From Rhodocyclales bacterium RIFCSPLOWO2_02_FULL_63_24 (lineage in GTDB: Bacteria; Pseudomonadota; Gammaproteobacteria; Burkholderiales; Rhodocyclaceae), in assembly GCA_001828935.1 (NCBI GenBank), contig MHZX01000140.1, positions 8,420 to 49,650 of the forward strand: a stretch of DNA of 41,231 nucleotides, read 5' to 3'. The translations under genes were made by a program, and so were the position numbers. Under the pieces are notes generated by a model. That model was not told the origin of the DNA. It saw only the letters and a program-made list of their open reading frames with translations, and made no database searches. Below, piece by piece: positions 1-9,244 of this stretch (the first letter of the stretch is position 1; each line of letters opens with the position of its first letter).

Positions 1-1
1 G

Positions 2-664
2 GGCAAGGTCTTCACCAAGCTGATCAAGGAAATCACCGTCGCCGCCAAGATGGGCGGGGGCGATGTCAGCGCCAATCCGCGGCTGCGGCTGGCCATCGAA
101 AAGGCCAAGGGACAGAGCCTGCCCAAGGACAACATCGACAACGCGGTCAAGCGCGGCACCGGGCAGCTCGAGGGCGTGAACTACGAAGAAATCCGCTACG
201 AGGGCTATGGCATCAACGGCGCCGCGGTGATGGTGGATTGCCTCACCGACAACAAGGTGCGCACCGTCGCCGAGGTGCGCCACGCCTTCGCCAAGCATGG
301 CGGCAACATGGGCACCGACGGCAGCGTCGCCTTCCTGTTCACCCACTGCGGACAGATGCTGTTCGCGCCGGGCACCGATGAAGCAGCGCTGATGGACGCG
401 GCGATCGAGGCCGGCGCCGACGACATCCAGAGCAATGACGACGGCTCGATCGAAGTCATCACGCCGCCCAACGACTTCGCCGCGGTCAAGGAAGCACTGG
501 AGAAGGCCGGCTTCAAGGCCGAATTCGGCGAAGTGATCATGAAGCCGCAAAACGAAACCGAATTCACCGGCGAAGATGCGCTGAGAATGCAGAAGCTGCT
601 CGATGCGCTCGAATCCCTGGACGACGTGCAAGAGGTCTACACCACCGCGGTGATCGACGAATAA
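2..664 (+). CDS. yebC: YebC/PmpR family protein, 5' truncated by the window edge
   Basis: The frame is open from base 2 and encodes 220 residues ending at TAA 662-664. It begins [20 protein letters not shown], the block that normally follows about 22 N-terminal residues (MAGHSKW... in the family), so only the extreme N-terminus lies outside the window. The conserved acidic C-terminal domain is complete. YebC-type proteins are cytosolic. They have been described as transcriptional regulators and more recently as ribosome-associated factors that relieve stalling at proline-rich stretches; which applies here cannot be read from sequence. The family commonly sits directly upstream of ruvC. Here a peroxiredoxin and a transporter have come between them. 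Confidence 0.95.
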   Translation, partial: GKVFTKLIKEITVAAKMGGGDVSANPRLRLAIEKAKGQSLPKDNIDNAVKRGTGQLEGVNYEEIRYEGYGINGAAVMVDCLTDNKVRTVAEVRHAFAKHGGNMGTDGSVAFLFTHCGQMLFAPGTDEAALMDAAIEAGADDIQSNDDGSIEVITPPNDFAAVKEALEKAGFKAEFGEVIMKPQNETEFTGEDALRMQKLLDALESLDDVQEVYTTAVIDE

Positions 665-694
665 ACGCCCCGCGCCGCCGTGCCGGCCTGCCGC

Positions 695-1228
695 TCAACG
701 ACCGGCGGCCCCGCCCTGCAGCGTTTTCAGGTCGGCCACGATCTCCTGCGCATGGCGCGCGGGGTCGACCGACAGATAGACCTTGGCGATGCGCCCCGCC
801 GGGTCGACGATGAAGGTGTAGCGCTTCGCCATCTTGAGTACCAGCCAGTCCGACAGCGCGCCATACTGCCGCGCCACCGCTGCCGTGGCGTCCGCCAGCA
901 GCGGGAAGGGAAGACGATACTTTTCGGCGAAGGCCTTGTGCGATACCGAATCGTCGACGCTGATGCCGACCACCTGCGCCCCCAATGCGGTAATCAGGGA
1001 AATGTCGTCGCGGAAGTTGCAGGCTTCCGTGGTGCAGCCCGGCGTGTCGTCCCTGGGGTAGAAGTAGAGCACCACCCAGCGTCCGCGCCATTCCGCCAGA
1101 CGGCGCGGCGCGCCGTCCTGGTCCGGCAGCGAGAATCCGGGCGCCGCACTGCCGATTGCAGGAACTTCCGCCCTCGCCGCAGCGACCAGAATCAACAGCG
1201 TCAGCAGTCCCGCAGCAAACTTGCGCAT
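695..1228 (-). CDS. Exported BCP-type peroxiredoxin (thiol peroxidase)
   Basis: This is a 177-residue AhpC/TSA-fold protein of the bacterioferritin-comigratory (BCP/PrxQ) subfamily, which reduces hydroperoxides with thioredoxin-like donors. The core motif is TPGCTTEAC, with the peroxidatic cysteine at C65 and the resolving cysteine at C70, the five-residue spacing typical of BCP. Residues 1-20 form a clear signal peptide (MRKF, a hydrophobic run, then ARA before E21), so the mature enzyme should act in the periplasm, unlike cytosolic E. coli Bcp. It is convergent with yebC (30-nt gap) and divergent from the transporter that starts at 1337. Family assignment is firm; the export prediction is an inference from the N-terminus. 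Confidence 0.9.
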   Translation of the reverse strand: MRKFAAGLLTLLILVAAARAEVPAIGSAAPGFSLPDQDGAPRRLAEWRGRWVVLYFYPRDDTPGCTTEACNFRDDISLITALGAQVVGISVDDSVSHKAFAEKYRLPFPLLADATAAVARQYGALSDWLVLKMAKRYTFIVDPAGRIAKVYLSVDPARHAQEIVADLKTLQGGAAGR

Positions 1229-1336
1229 CGCGTCCTTCTCCTCGCTTGGTTGACACCATCATAGCGCCGCCCCGGCACAGCGCGCCGATTACGAATCGGT
1301 TACCCTTGCGGGTTGAATTTTTCGACCACGCATGCA

Positions 1337-2182
1337 ATGAACCGTTCCATCCCTTTGCTGTTCGTCCTGCTCTGGAGCACCGGCTTCATCGGCGCCAAAC
1401 TCGGTTTGCCGCATGCCGAGCCGCTCTCCTTCCTGCTGGTGCGCTACCTGCTGGTGTTGTCGCTAATGACCCTGCTGGCGCTGGCGATGCGCGCGCCCTG
1501 GCCGCGGGACGCGCGCCACTGGTTCCATATCGGGGTCTCCGGCCTGCTGCTGCATGGCATCTACCTGGGCGGCGTCTTCATGTCGATCGCGAAGGGCCTG
1601 CCGGCCGGCGTCGCCAGTCTGGTGGTGGGCATCCAACCGCTGCTGACCGCGGTCGGCGCCGGCTGGCTGCTGAACGAAGCCGTGCTGACGCGGCAATGGG
1701 TCGGCCTGGTGCTCGGCTTCGTCGGCGTCGCGCTGGTGGTGTCGGGCAAGCTGGGCAGCGGCTTCGGCCTGGATGCCCTGTGGCCGGCCTTGGCCGCGCT
1801 GGCCGGGATCACCCTCGGCACGCTGTACCAGAAACGCTTTTGTCCCAGCTTCGACTGGCGCACCGGCGCCATCGCCCAGTTCCTGCCGACGGCGGTCGCC
1901 ACCGCCGCGGTCGTTGCGCTTTCAGAGAATTTCCGCGTCGAGTGGGCGCCCGATTTCATCTTCGCCATGGCCTGGCTGGTGCTGGTGCTTTCCCTGGGTG
2001 CAGTCTCCCTGCTCAACATGCTGATCCGGCGCGGCAGCGCGGTGAATCTCGCCAGCCTGTTCTATCTGGTGCCGCCCAGCACCGCCCTGATCGCCTGGCT
2101 GCTGTTCGACGAACGCCTGGCCGGCATGGCCCTGGTGGGCATGGCGCTCGCCGTGTGGGGCGTGTATCTTGCGCGAAAATGA
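1337..2182 (+). CDS. EamA/DMT-family permease
   Basis: This 281-residue inner-membrane protein has about ten hydrophobic segments arranged as two EamA repeats. The first begins PLLFVLLWSTGFIGAKLGLP and the second lies near LWPALAALAGITLGTLYQKR. The opening LLWSTGFIGAK is characteristic of the drug/metabolite transporter superfamily. Substrates in this superfamily range from amino acids and nucleotide-sugar-like metabolites to toxic compounds, so none is assigned. I chose ATG 1337 over the in-frame TTG at 1313 because it places the first membrane helix at the N-terminus. The gene is divergent from the peroxiredoxin and followed by a palindromic repeat before ruvC. Confidence 0.85.
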   Translation: MNRSIPLLFVLLWSTGFIGAKLGLPHAEPLSFLLVRYLLVLSLMTLLALAMRAPWPRDARHWFHIGVSGLLLHGIYLGGVFMSIAKGLPAGVASLVVGIQPLLTAVGAGWLLNEAVLTRQWVGLVLGFVGVALVVSGKLGSGFGLDALWPALAALAGITLGTLYQKRFCPSFDWRTGAIAQFLPTAVATAAVVALSENFRVEWAPDFIFAMAWLVLVLSLGAVSLLNMLIRRGSAVNLASLFYLVPPSTALIAWLLFDERLAGMALVGMALAVWGVYLARK

Positions 2183-2186
2183 CGAC

Positions 2187-2282
2187 CATCCCCCCGCCCC
2201 CCTGCCCATGGCAGGGGGTGACAACGGTTCAGCGGCTATCGCCGCTTCCGTATTTTGGCTCGCCACCTCCTTGGGGCGGCCC
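2187..2282 (-). repeat. Palindromic intergenic repeat, copy 1 (reverse orientation)
   Basis: Read on the minus strand, this segment starts GGGCCGCCCCAAG and ends with GTCACCCCC followed by a G-rich tail, matching copy 2 at 2858-2954. It contains a perfect 9-bp hairpin (arms 2198-2206 and 2210-2218, loop CAT) and a second 5-bp hairpin (GCGGC 2232-2236 with GCCGC 2241-2245). The segment fills the spacer between the EamA gene and ruvC. I see no open frame with coding character in it. It looks like a REP-type dispersed element, not a terminator, because no T-tract follows the stems. Confidence 0.6.
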
Positions 2283-2294
2283 GGCTGAGGTGGC
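2262..2294 (+). promoter_or_regulatory. Inverted repeat covering the ruvC ribosome-binding site
   Basis: GCCACCTC (2262-2269) and GAGGTGGC (2287-2294) are perfect 8-bp arms, and the right arm abuts the ruvC ATG at 2295. The GAGG of the right arm (2287-2290) is the only Shine-Dalgarno-like sequence for ruvC. In mRNA the stem would therefore cover the ribosome-binding site. A regulatory role is an inference. Confidence 0.4.
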
Positions 2295-2840
2295 ATGAAA
2301 ACCCCGGCCTCGACATCCTTTCGTATTCTCGGCATTGACCCCGGTCTGAGGAGTACCGGCTTCGGCGTCATCGACAAGGCCGGCAGCACCCTCAGCTACG
2401 TCGTCAGCGGCTGTATCAAGACGGATGCAGAGGGCAGCCTGCCGCAGCGGATCAAGACCATACTCGACGGGCTCGCCGAAATCGTCGCCACCTATCAGCC
2501 GCAGCAGGCCGCGGTCGAAATCGTCTTCGTCAACGTCAATCCGCAATCCACGCTGCTGCTCGGTCAGGCGCGCGGCGCGGCGATTTCCGCGCTGGTCGCG
2601 GCAAACCTGCCGGTGGCCGAGTACACCGCGCTGCAAGTCAAGCAGGCCGTGGTCGGCCACGGCAAGGCGGCCAAGGAACAGGTGCAGGCCATGGTCGCGC
2701 GCCTGCTTGGCCTGCCCGGCACGCCGAGTGCCGATGCCGCCGATGCGCTGGCCTGTGCGATTGCCCACGCCCATGGCGGACAGGGCATGGGCGCACTGGC
2801 AACGCTGGGCCGGCGAGTGCGCGGCGGCAGGCTGGTGTAA
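2295..2840 (+). CDS. ruvC: Crossover junction endodeoxyribonuclease RuvC
   Basis: This 181-residue protein has the usual RuvC length. As a dimer it resolves Holliday junctions by symmetrical strand cleavage and works with RuvAB, encoded just downstream. The RNase-H-like fold is marked by GIDPG (D15) near the N-terminus, [12 protein letters not shown] (E75) in the middle, and the C-terminal ADAADALA pair (D147, D150). Together these are the four metal-binding acidic residues. The start ATG directly follows an inverted repeat. The stop TAA shares its last A with the ATG of the following glycosyltransferase, which separates ruvC from ruvA. Confidence 0.97.
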   Translation: MKTPASTSFRILGIDPGLRSTGFGVIDKAGSTLSYVVSGCIKTDAEGSLPQRIKTILDGLAEIVATYQPQQAAVEIVFVNVNPQSTLLLGQARGAAISALVAANLPVAEYTALQVKQAVVGHGKAAKEQVQAMVARLLGLPGTPSADAADALACAIAHAHGGQGMGALATLGRRVRGGRLV

Positions 2841-4138
2841 TGGCCGTGCCAAGCGCCGGGCCGCCCCAAGCGCGGCACAGCCAATCACCCGGAGGCCGCA
2901 CCGCGGCCGAACCGGCGTCACCCCCTTTCGCGGAAAGGGGGCCGGAGGGAAAGCACTCCATTCTCTACGCCTGGGAATTCGGCGCCAATCTGGGCCACGT
3001 CGGCGCCTTCATGCCGCTGGCGCGGGCGCTGCGCGACGCCGGCCACGAGGTGCATTGGACGGTCACGCAAGCGGCGGTGGTCGGCGATTTCCTGGCGAGC
3101 GAAGGCTTCACCTGGCTGGCCGCCCCCACCGTGGCGGAGTCCGCCCGGCCGGGCCCGCCCCTGACTTATGCCGATATCCTGCTGCGCTTCGGCTACGCGG
3201 ATTCCCGTTCGCTGTTCGGCCTGGTCGGCGCCTGGCGCGAAGCCATGCGCCTGACCGGCGCCCGGTTGGTGCTGGCCGACCACGCGCCGACCGCGCTGCT
3301 CGCGGCGCGCAGCCTGGGCCTGCCCGTCATGTTGTTCTCCAACGGCTTCACCGCCCCGCCGAGGCAAAGCCCCTTGCCCAACATGCGGCCCTGGACCCAG
3401 GTGCCGGAGCAGACCATCAGCCAGCTCGATCTCGCCGCGCTGTTCGCGGCGAACCATGTCCTGGCGCGCTACGGCTGTGCGCAGATGCAGCATCTGGCCG
3501 AGTTGTTCGATGTCGCCGAAGAGGCGCTGGTGACCTTTCCCGAGCTCGACCACTATGCCGAGCGCGGACCGGCGCGCTACTGGGGCAGCCTGCCCAGCGC
3601 CGGGACCGGACGGCAGGTGGCGTGGCCGGATGCCAGTGGCAAACGCGTGTTCGCCTATCTGCGTCCGGAAAGCCCGCATCACGAAGCCGTGCTGGCGGCC
3701 CTGCTGGCGCTCGGCCACGCGACCGTGATCTACTTCCCGAACCTGCCGCCGACCCTGGCGGCGCGGTATGCCGCGCCCCATCTGGTGTTTCTCGATCACC
3801 CGGCCGATATCGAGCAAATGACGCGAGAAGCCGATCTCGCGGTCACCTACGCCAGCCTGGCGACCACCACCGCGTTTCTGCTCGCCGGCAAGCCGCTGCT
3901 GCTGCTGCCCGGACATCTGGAACAGTTCCTGGTGGCGCGCCGCGTCGAGGAAATGGGCGCCGGCCGGCTGGTGAACCCCGAGCAGCCGCCGGACGGACTG
4001 CACGGCATACTCGCCGACCTGATCGCCAATCCATCCTGGCGCGCCAACGCCCAGGCCTTTGCCGCCAAGTACGCCGCATTCGACCAGCAGGCGGTCATCG
4101 GCAACCTGGTCCGCCGCATCGACGAAATGCTCGCATGA
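2840..4138 (+). CDS. UGT/MGT-like glycosyltransferase (GT-B fold) with repeat-derived N-terminus
   Basis: This 432-residue protein resembles macrolide/UDP-glycosyltransferases. The N-terminal Rossmann half has [21 protein letters not shown] (the typical GxGH start with a leading WE) and a GHEVHW strand. The C-terminal half has [20 protein letters not shown] followed by [15 protein letters not shown], resembling the nucleotide-sugar-binding region. The acceptor is unknown. The first 38 or so residues are unlike the family: they are encoded by a palindromic intergenic repeat (2858-2954) read in frame. No ATG, GTG or TTG lies between the repeat and the conserved ILYAWE block, so ATG 2840, which overlaps the ruvC stop by 1 nt, is the best start. 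It is an insertion between ruvC and ruvA. Confidence 0.8.
   Translation: MAVPSAGPPQARHSQSPGGRTAAEPASPPFAERGPEGKHSILYAWEFGANLGHVGAFMPLARALRDAGHEVHWTVTQAAVVGDFLASEGFTWLAAPTVAESARPGPPLTYADILLRFGYADSRSLFGLVGAWREAMRLTGARLVLADHAPTALLAARSLGLPVMLFSNGFTAPPRQSPLPNMRPWTQVPEQTISQLDLAALFAANHVLARYGCAQMQHLAELFDVAEEALVTFPELDHYAERGPARYWGSLPSAGTGRQVAWPDASGKRVFAYLRPESPHHEAVLAALLALGHATVIYFPNLPPTLAARYAAPHLVFLDHPADIEQMTREADLAVTYASLATTTAFLLAGKPLLLLPGHLEQFLVARRVEEMGAGRLVNPEQPPDGLHGILADLIANPSWRANAQAFAAKYAAFDQQAVIGNLVRRIDEMLA
2858..2954 (+). repeat. Palindromic intergenic repeat, copy 2, inside a coding frame
   Basis: It starts GGGCCGCCCCAAG, passes through a variable middle, and ends with a perfect hairpin (arms 2921-2929 and 2933-2941, loop GCG) plus a G-rich tail leading into AAGCAC. 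It has the same organisation as copy 3 at 11001-11065 and, inverted, as copy 1 at 2187-2282. Here it lies within the first 39 codons of the glycosyltransferase and is translated, giving the segment [16 protein letters not shown]. Confidence 0.65.
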
Positions 4139-4148
4139 AAGGAATGCC

Positions 4149-4745
4149 ATGATCGGCCGCATCACCGGAATCCTGATCGAAAAGAACCCGCCGGCTATCA
4201 CGGTGGACGTGCATGGCCTCGGCTACGAGGTCGACGTACCCATGAGCACTTTCTACAACCTGCCGGCCAGCGGCGAGAAAGTGTCCCTGCACACCCACCT
4301 GATCGTGCGCGAGGACGGCCACTTCCTGTATGGCTTCGCCTCGGAAGGCGAGCGCGCCGCCTTCCGCCAGTTGCTGAAGATTTCCGGCATCGGCGCGCGC
4401 ACGGCGCTGGCGGTGCTCTCGGGCATGTCGGTGACCGAACTGGCGCAGGCCGTCACGCTCCAGGAAGCCGGACGCCTGACCAAGGTGCCGGGCATCGGCA
4501 AGAAGACCGCGGAGCGCCTGCTGCTGGAACTGCGCGACCGCCTGCCGAAGACGCTTGCCACGGCAAGCCCGAGAGTCGGCGCCGGCGAGACGGCGTCCGA
4601 CGCGGCCAGCGACATCATGAATGCGCTGCTGGCGCTCGGCTACAACGAACGCGAGGCGCTCTCGGCGATGAAGGGGCTGGCGCCCGATGTATCCGTCTCC
4701 GACGGCATCCGCGCGGCGCTGAAGCTGCTCTCGAAGTCGTCTTGA
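4149..4745 (+). CDS. ruvA: Holliday junction branch-migration subunit RuvA
   Basis: This 198-residue protein forms the tetramer that binds Holliday junctions and loads the RuvB motor. The sequence begins [15 protein letters not shown] (OB-fold domain I). Two helix-hairpin-helix motifs follow ([16 protein letters not shown] and [16 protein letters not shown]). A flexible linker leads to the RuvB-interacting domain III ([20 protein letters not shown]). ATG 4149 is preceded by AAAGGA at suitable spacing and matches the family start. The gene follows the glycosyltransferase by 10 nt, so it is probably co-transcribed with it. Confidence 0.97.
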   Translation: MIGRITGILIEKNPPAITVDVHGLGYEVDVPMSTFYNLPASGEKVSLHTHLIVREDGHFLYGFASEGERAAFRQLLKISGIGARTALAVLSGMSVTELAQAVTLQEAGRLTKVPGIGKKTAERLLLELRDRLPKTLATASPRVGAGETASDAASDIMNALLALGYNEREALSAMKGLAPDVSVSDGIRAALKLLSKSS

Positions 4746-4767
4746 GACGGCCCCTGCCTGCCTCGGC

Positions 4768-4773
4768 TAAACT
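4768..4773 (+). promoter_or_regulatory. Candidate -10 box for a leaderless ruvB transcript
   Basis: TAAACT lies exactly six bases before the ruvB ATG (4780), which would put a transcription start on the A of the start codon. No clear Shine-Dalgarno lies before ruvB and no good -35 box is seen. The call rests on the same arrangement recurring before ybgC and tolB. Confidence 0.3.
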
Positions 4774-4779
4774 GCCGGC

Positions 4780-5841
4780 ATGAGCATCCAGACCGACAAG
4801 TTCGCCGAACCCGTCCCCGAGCGCCTGATCTCGGCGACCCGGGAATCGAGCCAGGAGGACGTGCTGGAGCGCGCCCTGCGGCCCAAGCGGCTGGCCGATT
4901 ACATCGGCCAGCAGAAGATTCGCAGCCAGCTCGAAATTTTCATCGAGGCCGCCAAGCGGCGCGCCGAATCGATGGACCACGTGCTGCTGTTCGGCCCGCC
5001 GGGCCTGGGCAAGACCACGCTGGCGCACATCATCGCCCACGAAATGGGCGTCAATCTGCGCCAGACCTCGGGGCCGGTGCTGGAGCGCGCCGGCGACCTG
5101 GCGGCGATGCTGACCAACCTGGAACCGCACGACGTGCTGTTCATCGACGAGATCCATCGCCTGAGTCCGGTGGTCGAGGAAATCCTCTACCCGGCGCTGG
5201 AGGATTTCCAGATCGACATCATGATCGGCGAAGGCCCCTCGGCGCGCTCGGTCAAGCTCGACCTGCCGCCCTTCACCCTGATCGGCGCCACCACGCGCGC
5301 CGGCATGCTGACCAACCCGCTGCGCGACCGCTTCGGCATCGTCGCCCGGCTGGAGTTCTACACGCCGGAAGAACTCAGCCTCATCGTGCGCCGTTCGGCC
5401 CACCTGCTCAACTGCGACATCGTCGAGGAAGGCGCGGTCGAGATCGCCCGGCGCAGCCGCGGCACGCCGCGCATCTCCAACCGCCTGCTGCGCCGCGTGC
5501 GCGATTTCGCCGAGGTCAAGGCCGACGGCAGGATCACGCGCGCCGTCGCCGACGCGGCGCTGACCATGCTCGACGTCGATCACCTCGGCCTCGACGTGAT
5601 GGACCGCAAGCTGCTCGGCGCCATGCTGGAGAAGTTCGGCGGCGGTCCGGTCGGTGTGGACAATCTCGCCGCCGCCATCGGCGAAGCGCGCGACACCATC
5701 GAGGACGTGCTGGAGCCCTACCTGATCCAGCAGGGCTATTTGCAGCGCACGCCGCGCGGACGGGTGGCGACGGCGAGCATCTGGCGGCACTTCGGACTGG
5801 CGCCGGCAGCCAGTGCGGGCGGCGAGGACCTGTTTGGATGA
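4780..5841 (+). CDS. ruvB: Holliday junction branch-migration ATPase RuvB
   Basis: This 353-residue AAA+ motor drives branch migration with RuvA. The Walker A motif is [10 protein letters not shown] (residues 71-80) and Walker B is DEIH (123-126). Sensor and arginine-finger regions ([19 protein letters not shown]) and the C-terminal winged helix ([22 protein letters not shown]) are intact, and the length is normal. It follows ruvA by 34 nt. The final codons overlap the next gene by 4 nt (ATGA), so the accessory GT-FkbM gene behind it could be translated from the same mRNA. Confidence 0.98.
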   Translation: MSIQTDKFAEPVPERLISATRESSQEDVLERALRPKRLADYIGQQKIRSQLEIFIEAAKRRAESMDHVLLFGPPGLGKTTLAHIIAHEMGVNLRQTSGPVLERAGDLAAMLTNLEPHDVLFIDEIHRLSPVVEEILYPALEDFQIDIMIGEGPSARSVKLDLPPFTLIGATTRAGMLTNPLRDRFGIVARLEFYTPEELSLIVRRSAHLLNCDIVEEGAVEIARRSRGTPRISNRLLRRVRDFAEVKADGRITRAVADAALTMLDVDHLGLDVMDRKLLGAMLEKFGGGPVGVDNLAAAIGEARDTIEDVLEPYLIQQGYLQRTPRGRVATASIWRHFGLAPAASAGGEDLFG

Positions 5842-7463
5842 CTCCGCGCAAGGCCGTGGTGGTCTCGGGCTGCAACAGCGACTACTTTCACTACCTGCGC
5901 GACTTGCTGCATTCCTTCTTTGCCTGCGGCGCGGCGCGAAAATATGATTTCGGGGTGATCGACGGCGGACTCCTGCCAGAGCAGCTGGACTGGCTGCGCC
6001 ACTTCGGCGTGCACAGCATCGTCAGGCCGGACTGGCCGATCAGCGGCATGGAGGGTCAGCCGGAATGGTACAAGGTCTGCATCGGCCGGCCGTTCTTTCC
6101 CGACTTCTTCCCGGCCTGGGACGTCATCGTCTATCTTGACTCCGACACCTGGCTGCAAAACTGCGATGCCGTCGATGCGGCAGTCGAAGGAGCCTGGCGG
6201 GACGGCTTCGCTGCGTGTCCCATGACGGATCGAAGTCTTTGGCCGCTCAGGGTTCAGACCAACGTGGTACTTTCGATGCAATGGCACATGGGCTGCCTGG
6301 ATGCCTATTTCGGGCCGGCCATTGCGCAACAGTTCCAGTTGCATCCGATCCTGAGCGGCAGCCTGTTTGCCGGCCGGCGCGGAGCCCCGCACTGGGGCGT
6401 ATGGCAGAGGCTGCTGGTCGAAGGTCTGCGCCGCAAGATCCACTACGACGTCGATCAGGCTTCAATGACGTTGGCAATTCATCAAAGCCAGCTGCCCACG
6501 CATTTCCTGCCGCTCAATTACCACTGGATTGGCCACCTCGGCCCCATCGGTCTGGACACGCGCACGGCAACCTACGTCGAGCCCTATCTGCCGCACCAGC
6601 CGATTTCCTCGCTCAGTCTGGCCGCCCACTCGAAGACCGAACCGGTGTTGGTGCGCACCACCGACGGCCGCACGCTGAGCAAGTTGCTGCGCTATGGGCA
6701 GCAGGGCAAGCGCTTTTCAATCGGCGCGATACTCGCCGGCGGCCAGCAGAACGTCGATGGCATAGCCTCAGCCCGCTTCCGTGACGCCGTTTTCGACGCC
6801 ATCGGCATGGACGGAGCTTCCCGGTTTCTGCACATCGGTGCCATGGATGGTGTTTCGTTCGATCCGATGTACGCGGCAATCAGGCGCTATGGCTGGAGCG
6901 GCACCTTTGTCGAGCCGATGCCCGAATACCATGAGCGGCTGCGGCAGAACATGGCTGGACAGACCAATGTTAATTTCGTGCAGATTGCGATTGCCGAAAC
7001 GAGCGGGCGCCGCCCGATGCGAAGAGTCCGGCCGCAGGCCATCGAATCTGGACGCCTGCCGCAGTGGGCTGCCGGCCTGTCCTCGCTGACACCCGAGCGG
7101 AACGCCCTGAGCGGCAAAAGCCTGACGGCGGAACAGCATCAGCGCATGCAAGAGGAATCGGAAACCGTCGAAGTTGACTGTCTGAGCTTTGCGGATTTCG
7201 AAGCCGCCCACGGGATAGAGGGATTCGATGTGTTGTTGATCGATACCGAAGGTTACGACTGGAAGATTCTCAGCCAGATCGACCTCCGACGCCTCGCGCC
7301 GAAGTGCATCCACATCGGGATTCTTCACCTGCCGCCCGACGAAACTGCGTTGGCGATCACGCTGCTGCGCGATGCGGGATATGCGTGCTATGCCATGGAG
7401 GACGGTAACGACCTGCTGGCGATCCGCAACGATTTCGGCTCAGCCCACTTTCGCATGCTCTGA
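5838..7463 (+). CDS. Two-domain protein: nucleotide-sugar transferase fused to FkbM-type methyltransferase
   Basis: This 541-residue protein has two parts. Residues 1 to about 270 look like a GT-A glycosyltransferase: [11 protein letters not shown] at the N-terminus and a DSD motif (101-103, in [10 protein letters not shown]), as expected for metal and nucleotide-sugar binding in GT8-like enzymes. From about 315 to the end is an FkbM-type SAM-dependent methyltransferase: [13 protein letters not shown] in place of the usual DVGANxG motif, [13 protein letters not shown], and the family hallmark [11 protein letters not shown] (468-478). FkbM enzymes O-methylate sugars or polyketides, so the protein may transfer a sugar and cap or decorate it. 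It overlaps ruvB by 4 nt and its 3' end overlaps the convergent aminotransferase gene by 24 nt. Donor and acceptor are unknown. Confidence 0.78.
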   Translation: MTPRKAVVVSGCNSDYFHYLRDLLHSFFACGAARKYDFGVIDGGLLPEQLDWLRHFGVHSIVRPDWPISGMEGQPEWYKVCIGRPFFPDFFPAWDVIVYLDSDTWLQNCDAVDAAVEGAWRDGFAACPMTDRSLWPLRVQTNVVLSMQWHMGCLDAYFGPAIAQQFQLHPILSGSLFAGRRGAPHWGVWQRLLVEGLRRKIHYDVDQASMTLAIHQSQLPTHFLPLNYHWIGHLGPIGLDTRTATYVEPYLPHQPISSLSLAAHSKTEPVLVRTTDGRTLSKLLRYGQQGKRFSIGAILAGGQQNVDGIASARFRDAVFDAIGMDGASRFLHIGAMDGVSFDPMYAAIRRYGWSGTFVEPMPEYHERLRQNMAGQTNVNFVQIAIAETSGRRPMRRVRPQAIESGRLPQWAAGLSSLTPERNALSGKSLTAEQHQRMQEESETVEVDCLSFADFEAAHGIEGFDVLLIDTEGYDWKILSQIDLRRLAPKCIHIGILHLPPDETALAITLLRDAGYACYAMEDGNDLLAIRNDFGSAHFRML

Positions 7464-8582
7464 GGTGGCCGGGGCCGGCTCCCATGCCGCCTCTTCGAGT
7501 TCGGCCCAGGCGCGTATCGCCAGGACAATCCTCTCCCGCGCGGCCTCATCGATGAACCAGCCGCAGGGAACGTTCGTCTGGTGCGCGGAAAAGTATTCCA
7601 CACCGGGCAGTTCCGACTTGATGGCCGAATCGAAGCACGGATTGACGTCATTGCGGGAATGCACCTGGCCGACCGCGATGCCGCGCTCCGCCATGAAAGA
7701 CTCGAAGCGCACCGGACTCGACACCTGAATTGGGTAGAACCACCAGCTGGCTCCCGCGTCGTACGGGGGAATCACAACGTGTGCAAGGCAATCCAGGGCC
7801 TGGAAAAAATGGCGGGCGTTGGCGCGGCTGGTCTCGATCCTGCCCTTCACATCTGCGAGGTTGGCAAGCCCTATCGTCGCAAGAACGTCGTTCAACTGCA
7901 TTTTGAAGCCGGCCTCGGAAACTCGCTGGTAGCACCGCATGGAATCGCCCCGCGTTCTGTCCAGGCCCGCCCAGCGCAGCAGTCGACCACGTTCGTGCAG
8001 GGCGAGGCCGGGGCAAACCAGGCCGCCGCCATCCACGGTCGTGAAGTGCTTGATGGCCTGGAAGCTGTAGCAGATGTAGTCGCCCCGCGCCGGCGCGTTC
8101 GCCCCAAAGGCGTGGGCCGCGTCTTCGATCAGAGATATTCCCCTGGTATATTTTCTCAAGGTGGCGAAATCGCAGACGCGTCCCGACCAGTCGACCGCGA
8201 CGATCGCCACCGTCTTCGACGAAACCTTGGACAGGACGTCCGCCGGATCGATGTTGCCGGTCACCCGATCCACGTCGGCCCAGACGATCGTGGCGCCGGT
8301 TTCCAGAATTGCGGTATTGGTCAGCAGGCACGTCTGCGGCGTCGAGATCACTTCCGTGCCCTTGCGTGCGCCGGCCAGATGCAACGCGAGCTTGATCGCG
8401 GACGTACCGCTATTGACCAGAAGTATCCGCTCGTGGCCGAGAATCTCCGGCAGCCGGGTCTCGAGTTCCGCGCAGCGCGGACCCTCGCCGATGTAGAAGC
8501 TACCGTCCGCACGCGGCGTCAATACCTGCGCCAGTTGGCTGAGGACGGTGGGCGCCATCGCCACCTGAAACAACGGAATCAT
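7440..8582 (-). CDS. DegT/DnrJ/EryC1/StrS-family PLP aminotransferase
   Basis: This 380-residue protein belongs to the sugar aminotransferase family that makes amino sugars from nucleotide-linked keto-sugars. The fold is marked by LVNSGTSAIKLAL (phosphate-binding SGT at 58-60), LIEDAAHAFG (D154 contacting the PLP nitrogen) and SFQAIKHFTTVDGGGLV, with the Schiff-base lysine K178. The start is ATG 8582, which overlaps the TGA of the upstream GT2 gene as ATGA; longer in-frame starts would overlap that gene heavily. It is the last gene of a coupled GNAT-GT2-DegT operon. No nucleotide-sugar dehydratase is encoded nearby, so its keto-sugar substrate must be made elsewhere in the genome. Confidence 0.88.
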   Translation of the reverse strand: MIPLFQVAMAPTVLSQLAQVLTPRADGSFYIGEGPRCAELETRLPEILGHERILLVNSGTSAIKLALHLAGARKGTEVISTPQTCLLTNTAILETGATIVWADVDRVTGNIDPADVLSKVSSKTVAIVAVDWSGRVCDFATLRKYTRGISLIEDAAHAFGANAPARGDYICYSFQAIKHFTTVDGGGLVCPGLALHERGRLLRWAGLDRTRGDSMRCYQRVSEAGFKMQLNDVLATIGLANLADVKGRIETSRANARHFFQALDCLAHVVIPPYDAGASWWFYPIQVSSPVRFESFMAERGIAVGQVHSRNDVNPCFDSAIKSELPGVEYFSAHQTNVPCGWFIDEAARERIVLAIRAWAELEEAAWEPAPATSEHAKVG

Positions 8583-9244
8583 CGGATTCTTGCCCATGGT
8601 CGTGTGATCGAAATGAACTCGCCGCGCCAGCAAGGCGCCAATCCCCTGGCTTCGAAACGCCGAAGGGTTTCTATTATGAAGTGCCAGTCGCCCTCATAGA
8701 CGTCTTCGCGCCACGCGCCGAACAACTCCTTCACGTTCGGGACAACGAGCATGTGACCGCCGATTTGGCCTAAGTCCAGAACTCCCTGCCGCTTCCACAT
8801 GACCCACGGCTCCCTCAGCGGCACGTCGCCGATATGGAACGACGCCATCCGGAACATCATCGGTCGTCCAGGATTGGCCTCGCAAGCTCTGCCGACATCG
8901 GCCAGGGCATTCGGGAAAAACTCGTCGTCCTGATCCTGAAAGCAGACGATGTCGCCGCTGGCCTCCTGCAACAGGGCGTTGCGCTGGGGATTTCCCCATT
9001 TTCCGGAAAACGGATATTCGAAATAACGGATCGCTGGGTGCCAGTCGCTGCGCGACTCCAACCACGAGTCGACGGTATTGCGCACTGTTGGCACAACGCC
9101 ATCGGATCCGATCAGTATTTCGACGTTGCCGTGCCCGGCATTGGCGATCGAATCCAGGGACGCCCGCAAGCGAGGATGGGGCAAGCCATCCAAATCGGCT
9201 GGCCGAGGCCAAGCGCACACTGGCAGGATCACGGAAATCTTCAT
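8579..9244 (-). CDS. Family 2 glycosyltransferase
   Basis: This 221-residue GT-A enzyme begins MKISVILPVC, the standard GT2 first strand. It carries LIGSDGV as the second acidic motif and a DQDDE metal-binding motif at 104-108 (CFQDQDDEFFPNAL). The C-terminal part is short, ending soon after GDWHFIIETL, and has no membrane helix. The start at 9244 was chosen because MKISVILP matches the family and overlaps the upstream TGA by 4 nt; the in-frame extension to 9397 would lie inside the GNAT gene. Both flanking overlaps are ATGA, so the three genes are probably translated as a coupled unit. Sugar and acceptor cannot be assigned. Confidence 0.87.
   Translation of the reverse strand: MKISVILPVCAWPRPADLDGLPHPRLRASLDSIANAGHGNVEILIGSDGVVPTVRNTVDSWLESRSDWHPAIRYFEYPFSGKWGNPQRNALLQEASGDIVCFQDQDDEFFPNALADVGRACEANPGRPMMFRMASFHIGDVPLREPWVMWKRQGVLDLGQIGGHMLVVPNVKELFGAWREDVYEGDWHFIIETLRRFEARGLAPCWRGEFISITRPWARIR

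Noticed and set aside
2921..2941. Repeat hairpin as a rho-independent terminator of ruvC
   Set aside because: The stem is strong but is followed by a G-rich run and not a T-tract, and it lies within a coding frame.
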